Source: Lysobacter sp.
Lineage (GTDB): Bacteria > Pseudomonadota > Gammaproteobacteria > Xanthomonadales > Xanthomonadaceae
Direction of reading: 5' to 3'
NCBI GenBank assembly: GCA_013141175.1
Contig: JABFRN010000001.1
Location: 1,054,001-1,118,000, forward strand
Length of the DNA stretch: 64,000 nucleotides
In this document: piece by piece, positions 29,735-38,270 of the stretch
Position numbering within the stretch: position 1 is the first letter of the stretch
Layout: the number at the start of each line of letters is the position of its first letter
Translations under genes and position numbers: made by a program
Notes under the pieces: generated by a model
Database searches by the model: none
Seen by the model: only the letters and a program-made list of their open reading frames with translations
What the model was told of the DNA's origin: nothing

Positions 29735-31228
29735 TCAATGCTCGCGCAGGCGCATGGATCGGAACTTGTCCGGTACCGTCTGTGCGGGCGAGACCGTCTT
29801 CGCCGGAAAACGCCGCCGCACTTTCGGCGGTGACCCCGGCAACTCGAACGGGCCGATCAGCGCGTCGATTCCGAATTCCTCCAGCGCACCGATATCCACG
29901 GTGAAATACCCCTGCGGAATGCGCGCGCGCTGGTCGCCGATCGCGAGCTTCGCGCGCAGCGGAGGATCGTATTGCACGGCCGGCAGCGACCACGGCATCG
30001 GGAACGCGGCCGGCGACGGCGGGCGATTGATGCCGGCGTTGCGCAGCGGGCTGGTCGCCAGCGGACGGAAGTCGCGCTGCGCCGCATCGCGGAACCCGGG
30101 CACGCTGCCAGTGACGGTACCGGTCCATTCCGGCGGCACGAACGTGGCCGTGCTCTGCACCCAGTTGCGGGTGCCGAACACATTGCGCGCGCCGCTCCAC
30201 GGCTGGGTGCCGAACGGCGCGCAGAGCGGCATGTCGGCGGTGGTGTTCTCGCGCAGGATCGCAGGCGCCGCGCCGCCGGTCTGGAAGATCGCGTTGTTGT
30301 GCATCTCCACGCTGCCCAAGCCGAGCTGCACGTAGACCGCAGTCGCCGCACCGGGACGGTCGAACACGATGGTGTTGCCGACCATGCGCACGCGGCCATC
30401 GCTGGCGCCGTTGAGATCGCCGCCGAGGCGGATCGCGTGCGGCCACGTGGTCGCGGTGTGGACGATGACGTTGTTCACCAGCTCCGCGTCTTCGCGCCTG
30501 GTCGCGCGCGTCCAGCCGCTGGCCTGGGTTTCGCAATCCGGACCGATCAGTTCGATCTCCTGATAGGCGGAACCCTCGAACCAGTTGGAATGGATTTCGC
30601 TGCGCTCGTGTCGGCTCTTGAGCAGATTGCCGCCGTTGCCGTTGTGGATGTAGTTGAAACGCATGCGGAACACCGATCCCGGATAGGCGATCTCATCGGA
30701 CTGCATGTAGATCGGATGTTTGCTGGTGCCCGAACCGGCGTCGTAGATCTCGCTGTATTCGAGCGTGAACGAACCCGAGTTGAGATCGGCGCCGAGAATG
30801 CCGTGCCCGGGGCAAGCGTGGATCACCGCATCGCGCACGGTCACGTCGTGGGCTTCGCTGAACACGCAGGTGTTGCCGCCGCCGCGCACTTCGAAACCCT
30901 CGAACACCACGTGATTCGACCGTTGGAACTTGATCGTATGCAGGCCACCCTGCAGGGCGGGGCGCGTCGCGCCGGCCACGCGACGCCAGCGGATGATCAC
31001 CGGGTTGCCGGGTGCGCCGCCATCGTCGTCGCCGACCACCACGCTGCCGTAGAGCGCACTGCCGTCGACTTCGACGATATCGCCGGGCGCGAGGTTGTTG
31101 GCGTCGAAGAGCGCATACAGCTGGGTGTAATCGCGGCCGACCGGGCCGACCGTGAAGGTCCGCGCTTCGACTGCGAAAGGCGGAAGCGTCAACGCCAGCA
31201 GGAACAGTGGAACGGATGATTTGCGCAT
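29735..31228 (-). CDS. exported right-handed parallel beta-helix protein
   Basis: A 497-residue protein with a signal peptide (SSVPLFLLALTLPPFAVEA). The body consists of short repeating strand units such as 'VVFEGFEVRG', 'VTVRDAVIHAC', 'FRMRFNYIHNGNGG', 'SEIHSNWFEGSAYQEIELIG' and 'AELVNNVIVH', typical of PbH1 repeats of polysaccharide lyases or choice-of-anchor surface proteins. The end 'GYFTVDIGALEEFG' matches the C-terminal strand common in such proteins. No catalytic residues can be assigned. GGAGG lies nine bases before the ATG at 31226-31228. It is 166 bp downstream of the predicted effector gene. Confidence 0.82.
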   Translation of the reverse strand: MRKSSVPLFLLALTLPPFAVEARTFTVGPVGRDYTQLYALFDANNLAPGDIVEVDGSALYGSVVVGDDDGGAPGNPVIIRWRRVAGATRPALQGGLHTIKFQRSNHVVFEGFEVRGGGNTCVFSEAHDVTVRDAVIHACPGHGILGADLNSGSFTLEYSEIYDAGSGTSKHPIYMQSDEIAYPGSVFRMRFNYIHNGNGGNLLKSRHERSEIHSNWFEGSAYQEIELIGPDCETQASGWTRATRREDAELVNNVIVHTATTWPHAIRLGGDLNGASDGRVRMVGNTIVFDRPGAATAVYVQLGLGSVEMHNNAIFQTGGAAPAILRENTTADMPLCAPFGTQPWSGARNVFGTRNWVQSTATFVPPEWTGTVTGSVPGFRDAAQRDFRPLATSPLRNAGINRPPSPAAFPMPWSLPAVQYDPPLRAKLAIGDQRARIPQGYFTVDIGALEEFGIDALIGPFELPGSPPKVRRRFPAKTVSPAQTVPDKFRSMRLREH

Positions 31229-31394
31229 GTCGATTCCTCCGGACGACGTCATTGTCGATCGGTGTCGCCCCCGGCCACCTCACCGGGGATCAGGATCGCA
31301 CAAGCGCGTTCAAGGCGCTGTGCCCGCAATCACAGCGACGACTGGCGCGCGCCCGGGCCGGGGGGGGGTACGGCCCGATCGCCGCCGTCCATCG

Positions 31395-32888
31395 TCAGAA
31401 CTGCTGCGTATGCTGCTGCGCGTTCTGGATCGGCTGCTGGGGCACGGGCAACTGCGCCATCGTCTTCGTGTTCTCGACGATCGACGTGAGCACGCCGTCG
31501 GTCACCGGCTGCAAGGCCCGGTGATGCGAGTCGGATTTCGGATCGCCGGACACCAGGATCAGGTCATGTCCATCGTGGCTTTTGAACACATGATCGATCG
31601 ACGCCAGCCCTTCCTTGCGCGCGGTCACGGCCATCGACGATGCGAGATTGTCGCGCTGGAACTGTTCCGGCAGATGCTCGCGCTTGGGATCGAGCATGTC
31701 GACATGCGCCATGGCCGTCTTGAAGTGTCCGTAGTCCGCATGCTTGGGATCGCTCAACAGCGTCGGGCCGGCATACCCCTGCTGCTGGCGTTGATCGTGC
31801 TCCCAATACAGCTCGACGCCGCGCCGCTGCAGCGCGCCGCGTTCCTGCATGATGTCCTGGATCTCCATTTTCATGCTGGGCTCGAGTTCCGCGCCCTTCA
31901 CCAGCCAACCCTTGAATTCGCCGGGTTTCTCCGGAATTTCCTTGTCGCGGAACTGGCCGTTCTTGTCCAGCTCCCATTCGTGCGAGCTGTTGGCGCTGCG
32001 GCCCACCAGGCGCAGATTGCCGGTGTCGTTGTAGGCGTCGAGCACCTGCGCCTTGCTCAGCCCCTGCGGATGCTTTTCCTGCAGATCCTTCAGGATGGTC
32101 TCGAACGGAACACGGTGATCGATGTCGAGCGCATCCCGGGTGACCAGCTGACCGGTGACGCTGCAACGGAACAGCGGCACCTCCTGCGTCGACCCTTTCG
32201 GCGCGCACGGCAGTTTGGCGGTCCCGGCGAAACTCTCCTGCAGCTGGTGCTCGAACCATTTGTCCTTGACCCGGGTGTCGAACGACAGATCCGAGCGGGT
32301 GTTGTCCTGCGTCCAAGGCTGGCCGGTGGTGGCGATCGTGCGTCTGGCCTTGTCGGTTTGCGGATCGAACGCTGGGTGATCGACCGTGTGGTCGTATCCG
32401 ATCCGGTCCTTGACCCACTTCTGCCACTGCGGCGATTCGTTGCCGTGCTGCTCCAGCACCTTTTCGCCACTGTCGCGCGCGCGGTTGTAGAAAGACGGCA
32501 GCGCACGCAGGTTGGCGACGTCGTTGTAGCCCATGTGCGCCTCGGCCATGTTGGCGACATCGAGCGCCTGCAGGTGTTTTTTCCAAGGCGTGATGTGATC
32601 GACATCCAGCGCATCGGCGGTATGCCAGGTGTTGGTCTCGTTGCTGTAATACAGCGCCACGTTGTCGGTGCTGCCTTTGATGTGCTGCGGCGACATGTTC
32701 TTTTCCGCCCAGTCGTTGCGCATGAACTGGACCGTCGATTCGTAGAACGCGAGGCCCGTCCGCGAGTTCGCCGCATTCCAGGCCCTGTCGCGAAGTTCGG
32801 CGCCGTGCTGGCTCGGCGCGTACTGGTCCCAGTTCGCCAGCACCACCTGCTCGCCGTTTTCCAGGCTCTTGTTGACCAGACCGCCCAT
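31395..32888 (-). CDS. predicted type IV secretion effector: tandem HNH-like nuclease with XVIPCD tail
   Basis: A 497-residue protein without signal peptide. Two related units each contain an HNH-like core: unit 1 has ALDVDHITPW (Asp97, His98) and YNDVANLRALPSFYN (Asn126, Asn135); unit 2 has ALDIDHRVPF (Asp257, His258) and YNDTGNLRLVGRSAN (Asn291, Asn300). The DHxxP...NL...N pattern is that of HNH/DUF1524-type nucleases. Residues about 375-470 (DPKHADYGHFKTAMAHVDML, RDNLASSMAVTARKEGL, IDHVFKSHDG) match the XVIPCD, the recognition domain of antibacterial X-T4SS effectors in Xanthomonadaceae, and end with a Gln-rich tail. AAGGAGA precedes the ATG. No immunity gene was recognised beside it. Confidence 0.82.
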   Translation of the reverse strand: MGGLVNKSLENGEQVVLANWDQYAPSQHGAELRDRAWNAANSRTGLAFYESTVQFMRNDWAEKNMSPQHIKGSTDNVALYYSNETNTWHTADALDVDHITPWKKHLQALDVANMAEAHMGYNDVANLRALPSFYNRARDSGEKVLEQHGNESPQWQKWVKDRIGYDHTVDHPAFDPQTDKARRTIATTGQPWTQDNTRSDLSFDTRVKDKWFEHQLQESFAGTAKLPCAPKGSTQEVPLFRCSVTGQLVTRDALDIDHRVPFETILKDLQEKHPQGLSKAQVLDAYNDTGNLRLVGRSANSSHEWELDKNGQFRDKEIPEKPGEFKGWLVKGAELEPSMKMEIQDIMQERGALQRRGVELYWEHDQRQQQGYAGPTLLSDPKHADYGHFKTAMAHVDMLDPKREHLPEQFQRDNLASSMAVTARKEGLASIDHVFKSHDGHDLILVSGDPKSDSHHRALQPVTDGVLTSIVENTKTMAQLPVPQQPIQNAQQHTQQF

Positions 32889-33064
32889 TGCCGTCTCCTT
32901 GTCGTTGCTGCTGGGTTGGTTCGCGACGCGTTCCTGTCGAAGCCGCTGCGCGGCGCTGTCCATGATCCGGCTCGCGAGCATCCATACAAACGCAATCCGG
33001 ATCGACGGCCGGTCACGCGAACATGGCGGGAGCCGCCGATGACGGGACGGGACGGGACGCGACG

Positions 33065-34750
33065 CTACGGCGCCGGCTCGCTCACCCGCGTGTAGCGCCC
33101 CGCGCGATAGTTGAGTCCATAGATGCCTTGGATGCTCAACGTCTCCGCCGTGCACTGGTAGGCGAAGCCGTTGGATTCGACGGACGGGCCTGCATCGGGC
33201 GCGGTGCGGTCGAGCACGGTCATCGGCCCCAGTTTCATATTGATCGTCATCTCGACGCTGTTCTCGACATAACGCGCGGTGCCGCCGCCGGGACCGGTGG
33301 TCCGCCACTCGAAACCGGTCGTGCCGTTGCGCGTGGAGGCGGTTTCCATCTCGCCGCCCTGCGCCCGGGTGATGCAGCGGTTGGTGAAGCCCTGCCAATC
33401 GACGCTGCCGGTGCCGTCGCCGGAGAACGACAGCAACCAGGTGCCCTCGGGCGGCTCGCAGGACAGGCTGCCGCCGGCTGCGGCGATCTGGCCTGCGCCG
33501 ACGTCGGCGAGTATCGCGATTTCGCCCTCGCGCGAGGCCTGCGTGGGCGACCACTCGCCGACCAGACAGCACGCGCCCTCGCTGTCGATGCCGGGCGGCA
33601 GGGCGATCTGATACGTGGCCGCGCCGTTGGCTTCGGTGGTGGTGGCGAGCACGCGGTACAGCACGTCCTCGCGACAGGCGGTCACGTTGTCCGGCGGCGA
33701 GATCCAGACCCCGGGCGTGTTCGAGAAACCCACCGACAACCCGGCATCGATATTGTCCTGTTGCAGTGTGTACAGCTTGCCGCGCGCGAACGACAGTCGC
33801 TCGCGGTGCAGTACGAACGGCTGCGATGCGACCCGATGCGTCGTCGGCCCGGTGATGCGCCGTAAAGCGCCGGGCTGCGGCGTCGACGCCATCAGGCGCC
33901 CTGCAGGCTGGCGGATCTTGCCGTCGAGATAATCTTCGCCGAACTGTTTCCACTGCCCGGGATCGATCATCCGGCGCAGCGCCGCGTGCTCGGCTGCCGC
34001 ACCGTCTCCGGTGGCCAGGCCGTGCACGAAGCGCGACACCGCATTCGGCCCTTCGTTCTGTCCAAGCCAGAAAAAGAACGGCACGCTGGAATAGGTGAAG
34101 CTCCACAGCGGCTGGGTCGGCGATCCCGCGTCGAATTCGGCGATATCGCCATCCGAGAACGAGGTGCCCGGGTAAGCCAGATGCGCGAAATACTCTGCGC
34201 TGCCTTCCGCCCACCAGATCGCGGACTCGTGGTTGTACACGCTCAGGAACGATTTGGCGCTGATGCAGTGGAACAGTTCGTGCGCCAGCGTGAACATCAG
34301 GAAGTCGTAACTCTCGCCCTCCGGCGACCAGTAGAAAACGACTTCGCATTCGTCCGGAAAGGGCCTGGCGAGCGCTGCGGTCGGCTGGCTCGCGCCCAAT
34401 TCCGGCGGCGGCGGCAGCGATGTGAGGTAGATGGTGACGGGCGCGATTTCGACGCCGCCCATCTCGTCCATGGCGCGGCCTGCGCGCTCGGCGAGGCTGC
34501 GGATCGGCGCGACCAGATGCACGAGCGACGGCTCGGCCGCGGACTCCACCGACGTCACCATGCGCAGCGGCTGACGCCCGCCGGCCCAGTGGACGGTGGT
34601 CTCCACCAGCGGCACGCAGCCGGCGCCGCTCAGGCGCGCGTCGAAACTGCGGACGTAGGCATCGCTGCTGCAGTTGCCGAGCGCGAATGCCGAAGGCACC
34701 CATCCCGACAGTCCCACGCACAGGAGCAACAGCATCAGGCGGACACGCAT
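33065..34750 (-). CDS. exported HExxH metallopeptidase-like protein
   Basis: A 561-residue protein with a signal peptide (LMLLLLCVGLSGWVPSAFA). The N-terminal domain carries HELFH (157-161) and the third ligand Glu182 in IWWAEGSAEYFAHL, a gluzincin arrangement. Residues from about 330 on form a beta-rich region with several Cys pairs (CREDVLY, CCLVGEW, CEPPEGTW, CITRAQ, CTAETL), perhaps an Ig- or lipocalin-like domain. The ATG at 34750 is preferred to the one at 34756 because GGGGAA then sits at correct spacing. It is upstream of the effector gene by 176 bp but, being exported, is not a convincing immunity protein. Confidence 0.78.
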   Translation of the reverse strand: MRVRLMLLLLCVGLSGWVPSAFALGNCSSDAYVRSFDARLSGAGCVPLVETTVHWAGGRQPLRMVTSVESAAEPSLVHLVAPIRSLAERAGRAMDEMGGVEIAPVTIYLTSLPPPPELGASQPTAALARPFPDECEVVFYWSPEGESYDFLMFTLAHELFHCISAKSFLSVYNHESAIWWAEGSAEYFAHLAYPGTSFSDGDIAEFDAGSPTQPLWSFTYSSVPFFFWLGQNEGPNAVSRFVHGLATGDGAAAEHAALRRMIDPGQWKQFGEDYLDGKIRQPAGRLMASTPQPGALRRITGPTTHRVASQPFVLHRERLSFARGKLYTLQQDNIDAGLSVGFSNTPGVWISPPDNVTACREDVLYRVLATTTEANGAATYQIALPPGIDSEGACCLVGEWSPTQASREGEIAILADVGAGQIAAAGGSLSCEPPEGTWLLSFSGDGTGSVDWQGFTNRCITRAQGGEMETASTRNGTTGFEWRTTGPGGGTARYVENSVEMTINMKLGPMTVLDRTAPDAGPSVESNGFAYQCTAETLSIQGIYGLNYRAGRYTRVSEPAP

Positions 34751-34827
34751 GGTCATTTCCCCGGCAGTTCAAACTTCAACGGCGGATCGGAGCGCATCCG
34801 GACGGCGCGCATCCGGACGCCCGCGGA

Positions 34828-35040
34828 TCACGGTGCCCGGCGACCCGCTTCCGGATGCTCTTTCAGCCACTCCATCGAACGTCGCACGCGATCGTAGCCG
34901 CTGGGATGGTCGTAGAAGATCGCTTCCTCCCACGCGCCCGGATGGATCTTGCGATAGGTGCTCAAGCGCATCGCCGCCGTCGCGAAGCCATGCGGTTCGC
35001 CGGCGGCGTTCAATCCATAGGCATCCGACGGGCCGATCAC
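34828..35040 (-). pseudogene. C-terminal remnant of an M48 (Ste24-like) peptidase
   Basis: Seventy residues beginning GTG-ATC-GGC read VIGPSDAYGLNAAGEPHGFA and continue to YRKIHPGAWEEAIFYDHPSG and RSMEWLKEHPEA. These blocks are the C-terminal end of M48 peptidases, after the HExxH and third-ligand segments, which are absent here. The GTG overlaps the TGA stop of the Lnt-like gene (GTGA at 35037-35040), so the fragment could still be translated by coupling. It cannot be catalytic. Confidence 0.7.
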
Positions 35041-37484
35041 GGCCAGAATCGAATCACCAGCCAGGCCGGCACGCCCACGTAGAACAAAATCCGACCAAGG
35101 GATTCGAGCCCTCTCCTGGTATCCACTGCGGATTCGCGGCGCAACACCAGCGACAGCCAGGTTCCCGCTTCGATGATGACCCGCAGCAACGCCGCGAAGA
35201 TCACCAGACCGATCGCCCAGGACACCCACCAGATGCCGAGCGCGGTGAGATACGCCTGCAGGCCGTAGGTGTGGTATTCGCCGAAGGTGCCGCCGAACGC
35301 GATGTGCTGGTGCAGCCGGAACGCCGGCAATGCCGGAACCAGCGGAAACAGCACGAACTTCACCAGCGGGTGATCGAGCAGGCGGTGGCGGGTGACGGCC
35401 AGACGCGTGCGTGCGTACGCCAACGCGCGGCCGGTCGACGCCTCGGCAACGGAAGCAGGCGCACCCGCGTGGATCAACGCATCGACCAGCGCTGCCGGGT
35501 CGTCCAGCCCAAGACCCCGGAACCAGCGCCGGCCCGACGCCATCCGCAGCCACACGCCTGTCGACGGCAGCGGAAGCGCCCACGGTTCAAGCGCCACGAT
35601 GTGCTTCAGTGGAATCTCGGTGCGTCGCTCGCGTTGTTCCAGCACCAGCGCGTCGCCCTCGATGCGCGCGGTCGCGGCGAAAGCGCGCCCGATGCACCAC
35701 GCAGCCGCCAGCGGCGCCAGAAACAGCGCGGCGAACATCCGCATCTGCGCCAACGGATTCATCTGTTCGCTCTGGAACAACAGCGCCGCGCCCATCCAGA
35801 AAAGGCTGCCGAAGGCGAACACGCGAAGCAGTCCCGCAGCGATGCGCCACACGGGCCCCATCACGATGACCCCGGCCCGAAGAGCAGCATGCGCGGTGGG
35901 CGCAGTGGGCGACGACGACACGCTGTGTTTCCTGCGCTTCAACGCTTTGCCGACCCAGAACATCGCCTGCAGCAGGAGCAGCACGAACGCCGTGCGTCCG
36001 ACCCAGTCGCCCCAGGCGACCATCAGTGTCGCGGGCGGCTGTCTTACCGACACTTCGCCGATCAGCAGTTTCTGTTCGCCCATCGCGGTGGCGGCGACGA
36101 TCGTGCCGGTCGCATCGATCACCGCACTCGTCCCGTTGCTGGTCACGCGCAGTTGCGGCAGGCGGGTTTCGATACTGCGGAATGCCGCCACCCGCAGATG
36201 CAGGTTGGCGCCGACCGGATACGCGGTGAACCAGGAGTCGTTCGACATGCCCACGATCGCGAGCGCGCCCAATCGCGCGCCGTCGATCGCCAGACCGGCG
36301 TCGGTGTCGTCCAGGCAGATCATCGGCAGCACCGGAATCTCGCGTCCGCCGGACAGGCGCAGCGGGAACACGCGCGCACCGTCCCCCGGTTGCCACGAGC
36401 CGGTCCACGGCAACCAACGTCGGGTGGTGGGCCCATCGAGCCACTGCGGCACGTACTCGGTCAGCGGGAACAGGTCGGTCTTGCGATAGAACCCCAGCGG
36501 CGCGGTCCGCGCGGGTTCCAGGAACGCGGCAGCGTTGTACTCGCCGACCTCGTCGAGGTCGTAGGTGCCGAACACCAGCGGCACACCGGCCGACGACACG
36601 AACGCCTGGATCTCGCGATCGAGCTCGGCGCCGCCCTCGCTCTTCGGATGGCCATAGGTGGTCGGGTACACGGTTTCCGACCACAGCAGGGCATCCACGC
36701 GATGCCGCTCGATCGCCTCGCGCGACATCGCGTAATGCGTGTCGAGCACATGGCGGACCACTTCGTAGGCGCCCATTTCCCGACGCAGGCGCTCGTAGTC
36801 GACGATATTGGACTGCACCATGCCGACGCGCAGCAGCGGGTCGGCGGCGCCGGACGCGACGGTCGGCATCGACAGGCGCGCTGTGCCGTAGCCGATCATC
36901 AACACCAGTACGGTGGCGACGACCACCAACGGGCGGAGCAGCGCGCGCGCACCCTCGCCGCGACGCGCGATGGCCGCCGCGATGCACTCGTTGATCAGGA
37001 TCAGCAGGACCGTGATGCCGGGCGCACCGCCGAGATCGGCGAGCTGCCGCAGCGCGTACGACGGATGCAGCCCGTGGCCCAGGGTGTCGTCGAACAGTCT
37101 GGGAACCAGCCACTCCGTCGCCACCCAGGCCGCCGCGCCCGCCAACGCACGCACGACCGGGCCGTGGTGGCGGCCCGCGATATGACGCACCAGCGCGAAG
37201 GCCAGCAGCTGCGGCTGCAGCAGCGGCGCAGTCGCCAACAATATGAGGAAGCCGGTCGCTTCAGAGATGCCGAGATAGCCGGCGACCGCAAACCCGAACC
37301 ATGCGAAGACCGCCGCGACGAAGGCGATGCTCATCGCCAGCCCGCTGCGCGCGGCGCCGGCTGCGGTGCGGGTCGCGTCCAGCGTCAGCAGCCACGGCAC
37401 CAGGCCGACGAAGCCGAGCAGATAGGCGTTGCCGCCCCGCGAATACAGGCCGAGCAGAACCGCAGTGGTGACGATTCCGGCCAA
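35037..37484 (-). CDS. Lnt-like apolipoprotein N-acyltransferase with long C-terminal membrane extension
   Basis: About 815 residues. Residues 1-210 are a bundle of membrane spans; 215-500 a nitrilase-type domain with the catalytic residues Glu270 (WSETVYP), Lys335 (FYRKTDLFPLTEYVP, also Glu343) and Cys390 (PMICLDDTD), nearly the E. coli Lnt numbering. Lnt adds the third acyl chain to lipoproteins. After a span near 520-545 there is an extra 270-residue part: two spans, a PH-like segment (RIEGDALVLEQRERRTEIPL) and three more spans. E. coli Lnt stops near 512. The first usual start codon is TTG at 37484; the open frame continues upstream to a CTG overlapping the previous stop (CTGA at 37520-37523), so the true start is unsure. 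Confidence 0.82.
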   Translation of the reverse strand: MAGIVTTAVLLGLYSRGGNAYLLGFVGLVPWLLTLDATRTAAGAARSGLAMSIAFVAAVFAWFGFAVAGYLGISEATGFLILLATAPLLQPQLLAFALVRHIAGRHHGPVVRALAGAAAWVATEWLVPRLFDDTLGHGLHPSYALRQLADLGGAPGITVLLILINECIAAAIARRGEGARALLRPLVVVATVLVLMIGYGTARLSMPTVASGAADPLLRVGMVQSNIVDYERLRREMGAYEVVRHVLDTHYAMSREAIERHRVDALLWSETVYPTTYGHPKSEGGAELDREIQAFVSSAGVPLVFGTYDLDEVGEYNAAAFLEPARTAPLGFYRKTDLFPLTEYVPQWLDGPTTRRWLPWTGSWQPGDGARVFPLRLSGGREIPVLPMICLDDTDAGLAIDGARLGALAIVGMSNDSWFTAYPVGANLHLRVAAFRSIETRLPQLRVTSNGTSAVIDATGTIVAATAMGEQKLLIGEVSVRQPPATLMVAWGDWVGRTAFVLLLLQAMFWVGKALKRRKHSVSSSPTAPTAHAALRAGVIVMGPVWRIAAGLLRVFAFGSLFWMGAALLFQSEQMNPLAQMRMFAALFLAPLAAAWCIGRAFAATARIEGDALVLEQRERRTEIPLKHIVALEPWALPLPSTGVWLRMASGRRWFRGLGLDDPAALVDALIHAGAPASVAEASTGRALAYARTRLAVTRHRLLDHPLVKFVLFPLVPALPAFRLHQHIAFGGTFGEYHTYGLQAYLTALGIWWVSWAIGLVIFAALLRVIIEAGTWLSLVLRRESAVDTRRGLESLGRILFYVGVPAWLVIRFWP

Positions 37485-37519
37485 CGCGCGCCAGCCGGAG
37501 TGGAAACGCCCGGTCGTGT

Positions 37520-38245
37520 TCAGATCGAAGGTTTCCCTGATGGCAACGGCGGCGGAACCGTGATCCTGTGGGACGTGAGCCCGGGTGGCGCCATACCCGG
37601 AGGCACGACGCGATCGGCCGGAATGTCGATCGGCCGGCCGGCGCTGTCGAAGAATTCGAAGTCGGGCGAGTACATCAGGATCGGTTCGATGCGCTGGCCG
37701 TCGTCGGTCGCCTGGTAATGGCGGACATAGCCTTCCGGCAGTTCGAAATCTTCCGGTACCGCAAGCCCGATCAGCGGCGGACTGGTGCCGGGCGGATTGA
37801 ACGCGCCGATGCCCGAATGGATGCCGGCCTTGTGCAATTCATCGATGACTTCCGCTGCCGTCGGTTCCATCCCCGGCGGGATGACATCCGCCAGATCCAT
37901 GGAGGACATGTCCACCGAGGACAGGTCGCCGCCCGGTACGGCCGGTGGCGGGGTCATATCGCGCGGCACGGCGGTTGTTCCGGACGACGTGGGCTGCATC
38001 GCAGCGATGCCGGGGCGATCGGAAGCGCGTTCATCGATCACGGTCTGCCCGGAATCCGATGGGGCCTGGCCGTCCATCATCAGATAACCGATGCCGCCGG
38101 CTGCCAGTACCACGGCAAGCGTCTTGTACAGCAGCACGGAACGCGCGCTGCGGGCGCCGTGCTCGGTGATGCGCACGCCCTCGCCGTCCTGGTCGGACGG
38201 CGAGGGGTGCTGCTTCGAAGCATGCTTCTTTTCGGGATGGTCCAT
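37520..38245 (-). CDS. membrane-anchored Pro-rich hypothetical protein
   Basis: A 241-residue protein: a charged N-terminal tail (MDHPEKKHASKQH...), one membrane span near residues 37-55 (LLYKTLAVVLAAGGIGYLMM), then a Ser/Asp/Met-rich stretch and a Pro-rich C-terminal part with PEDFELPEGYVRHYQATDDG and several PPGM motifs. It probably sits in the inner membrane with the C-terminus in the periplasm. No family recognised. Its stop overlaps the possible CTG start of the Lnt-like gene, which argues for one transcript. Confidence 0.6.
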   Translation of the reverse strand: MDHPEKKHASKQHPSPSDQDGEGVRITEHGARSARSVLLYKTLAVVLAAGGIGYLMMDGQAPSDSGQTVIDERASDRPGIAAMQPTSSGTTAVPRDMTPPPAVPGGDLSSVDMSSMDLADVIPPGMEPTAAEVIDELHKAGIHSGIGAFNPPGTSPPLIGLAVPEDFELPEGYVRHYQATDDGQRIEPILMYSPDFEFFDSAGRPIDIPADRVVPPGMAPPGLTSHRITVPPPLPSGKPSI

Positions 38246-38270
38246 CGAGACGCACCCTACTGCCTTGCGA

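Noticed and set aside
33065-34750. HExxH protein as the immunity partner of the effector
   Set aside because: It has a signal peptide and a peptidase motif, so it is unlikely to inhibit a cytoplasmic nuclease; kept only as a neighbour.
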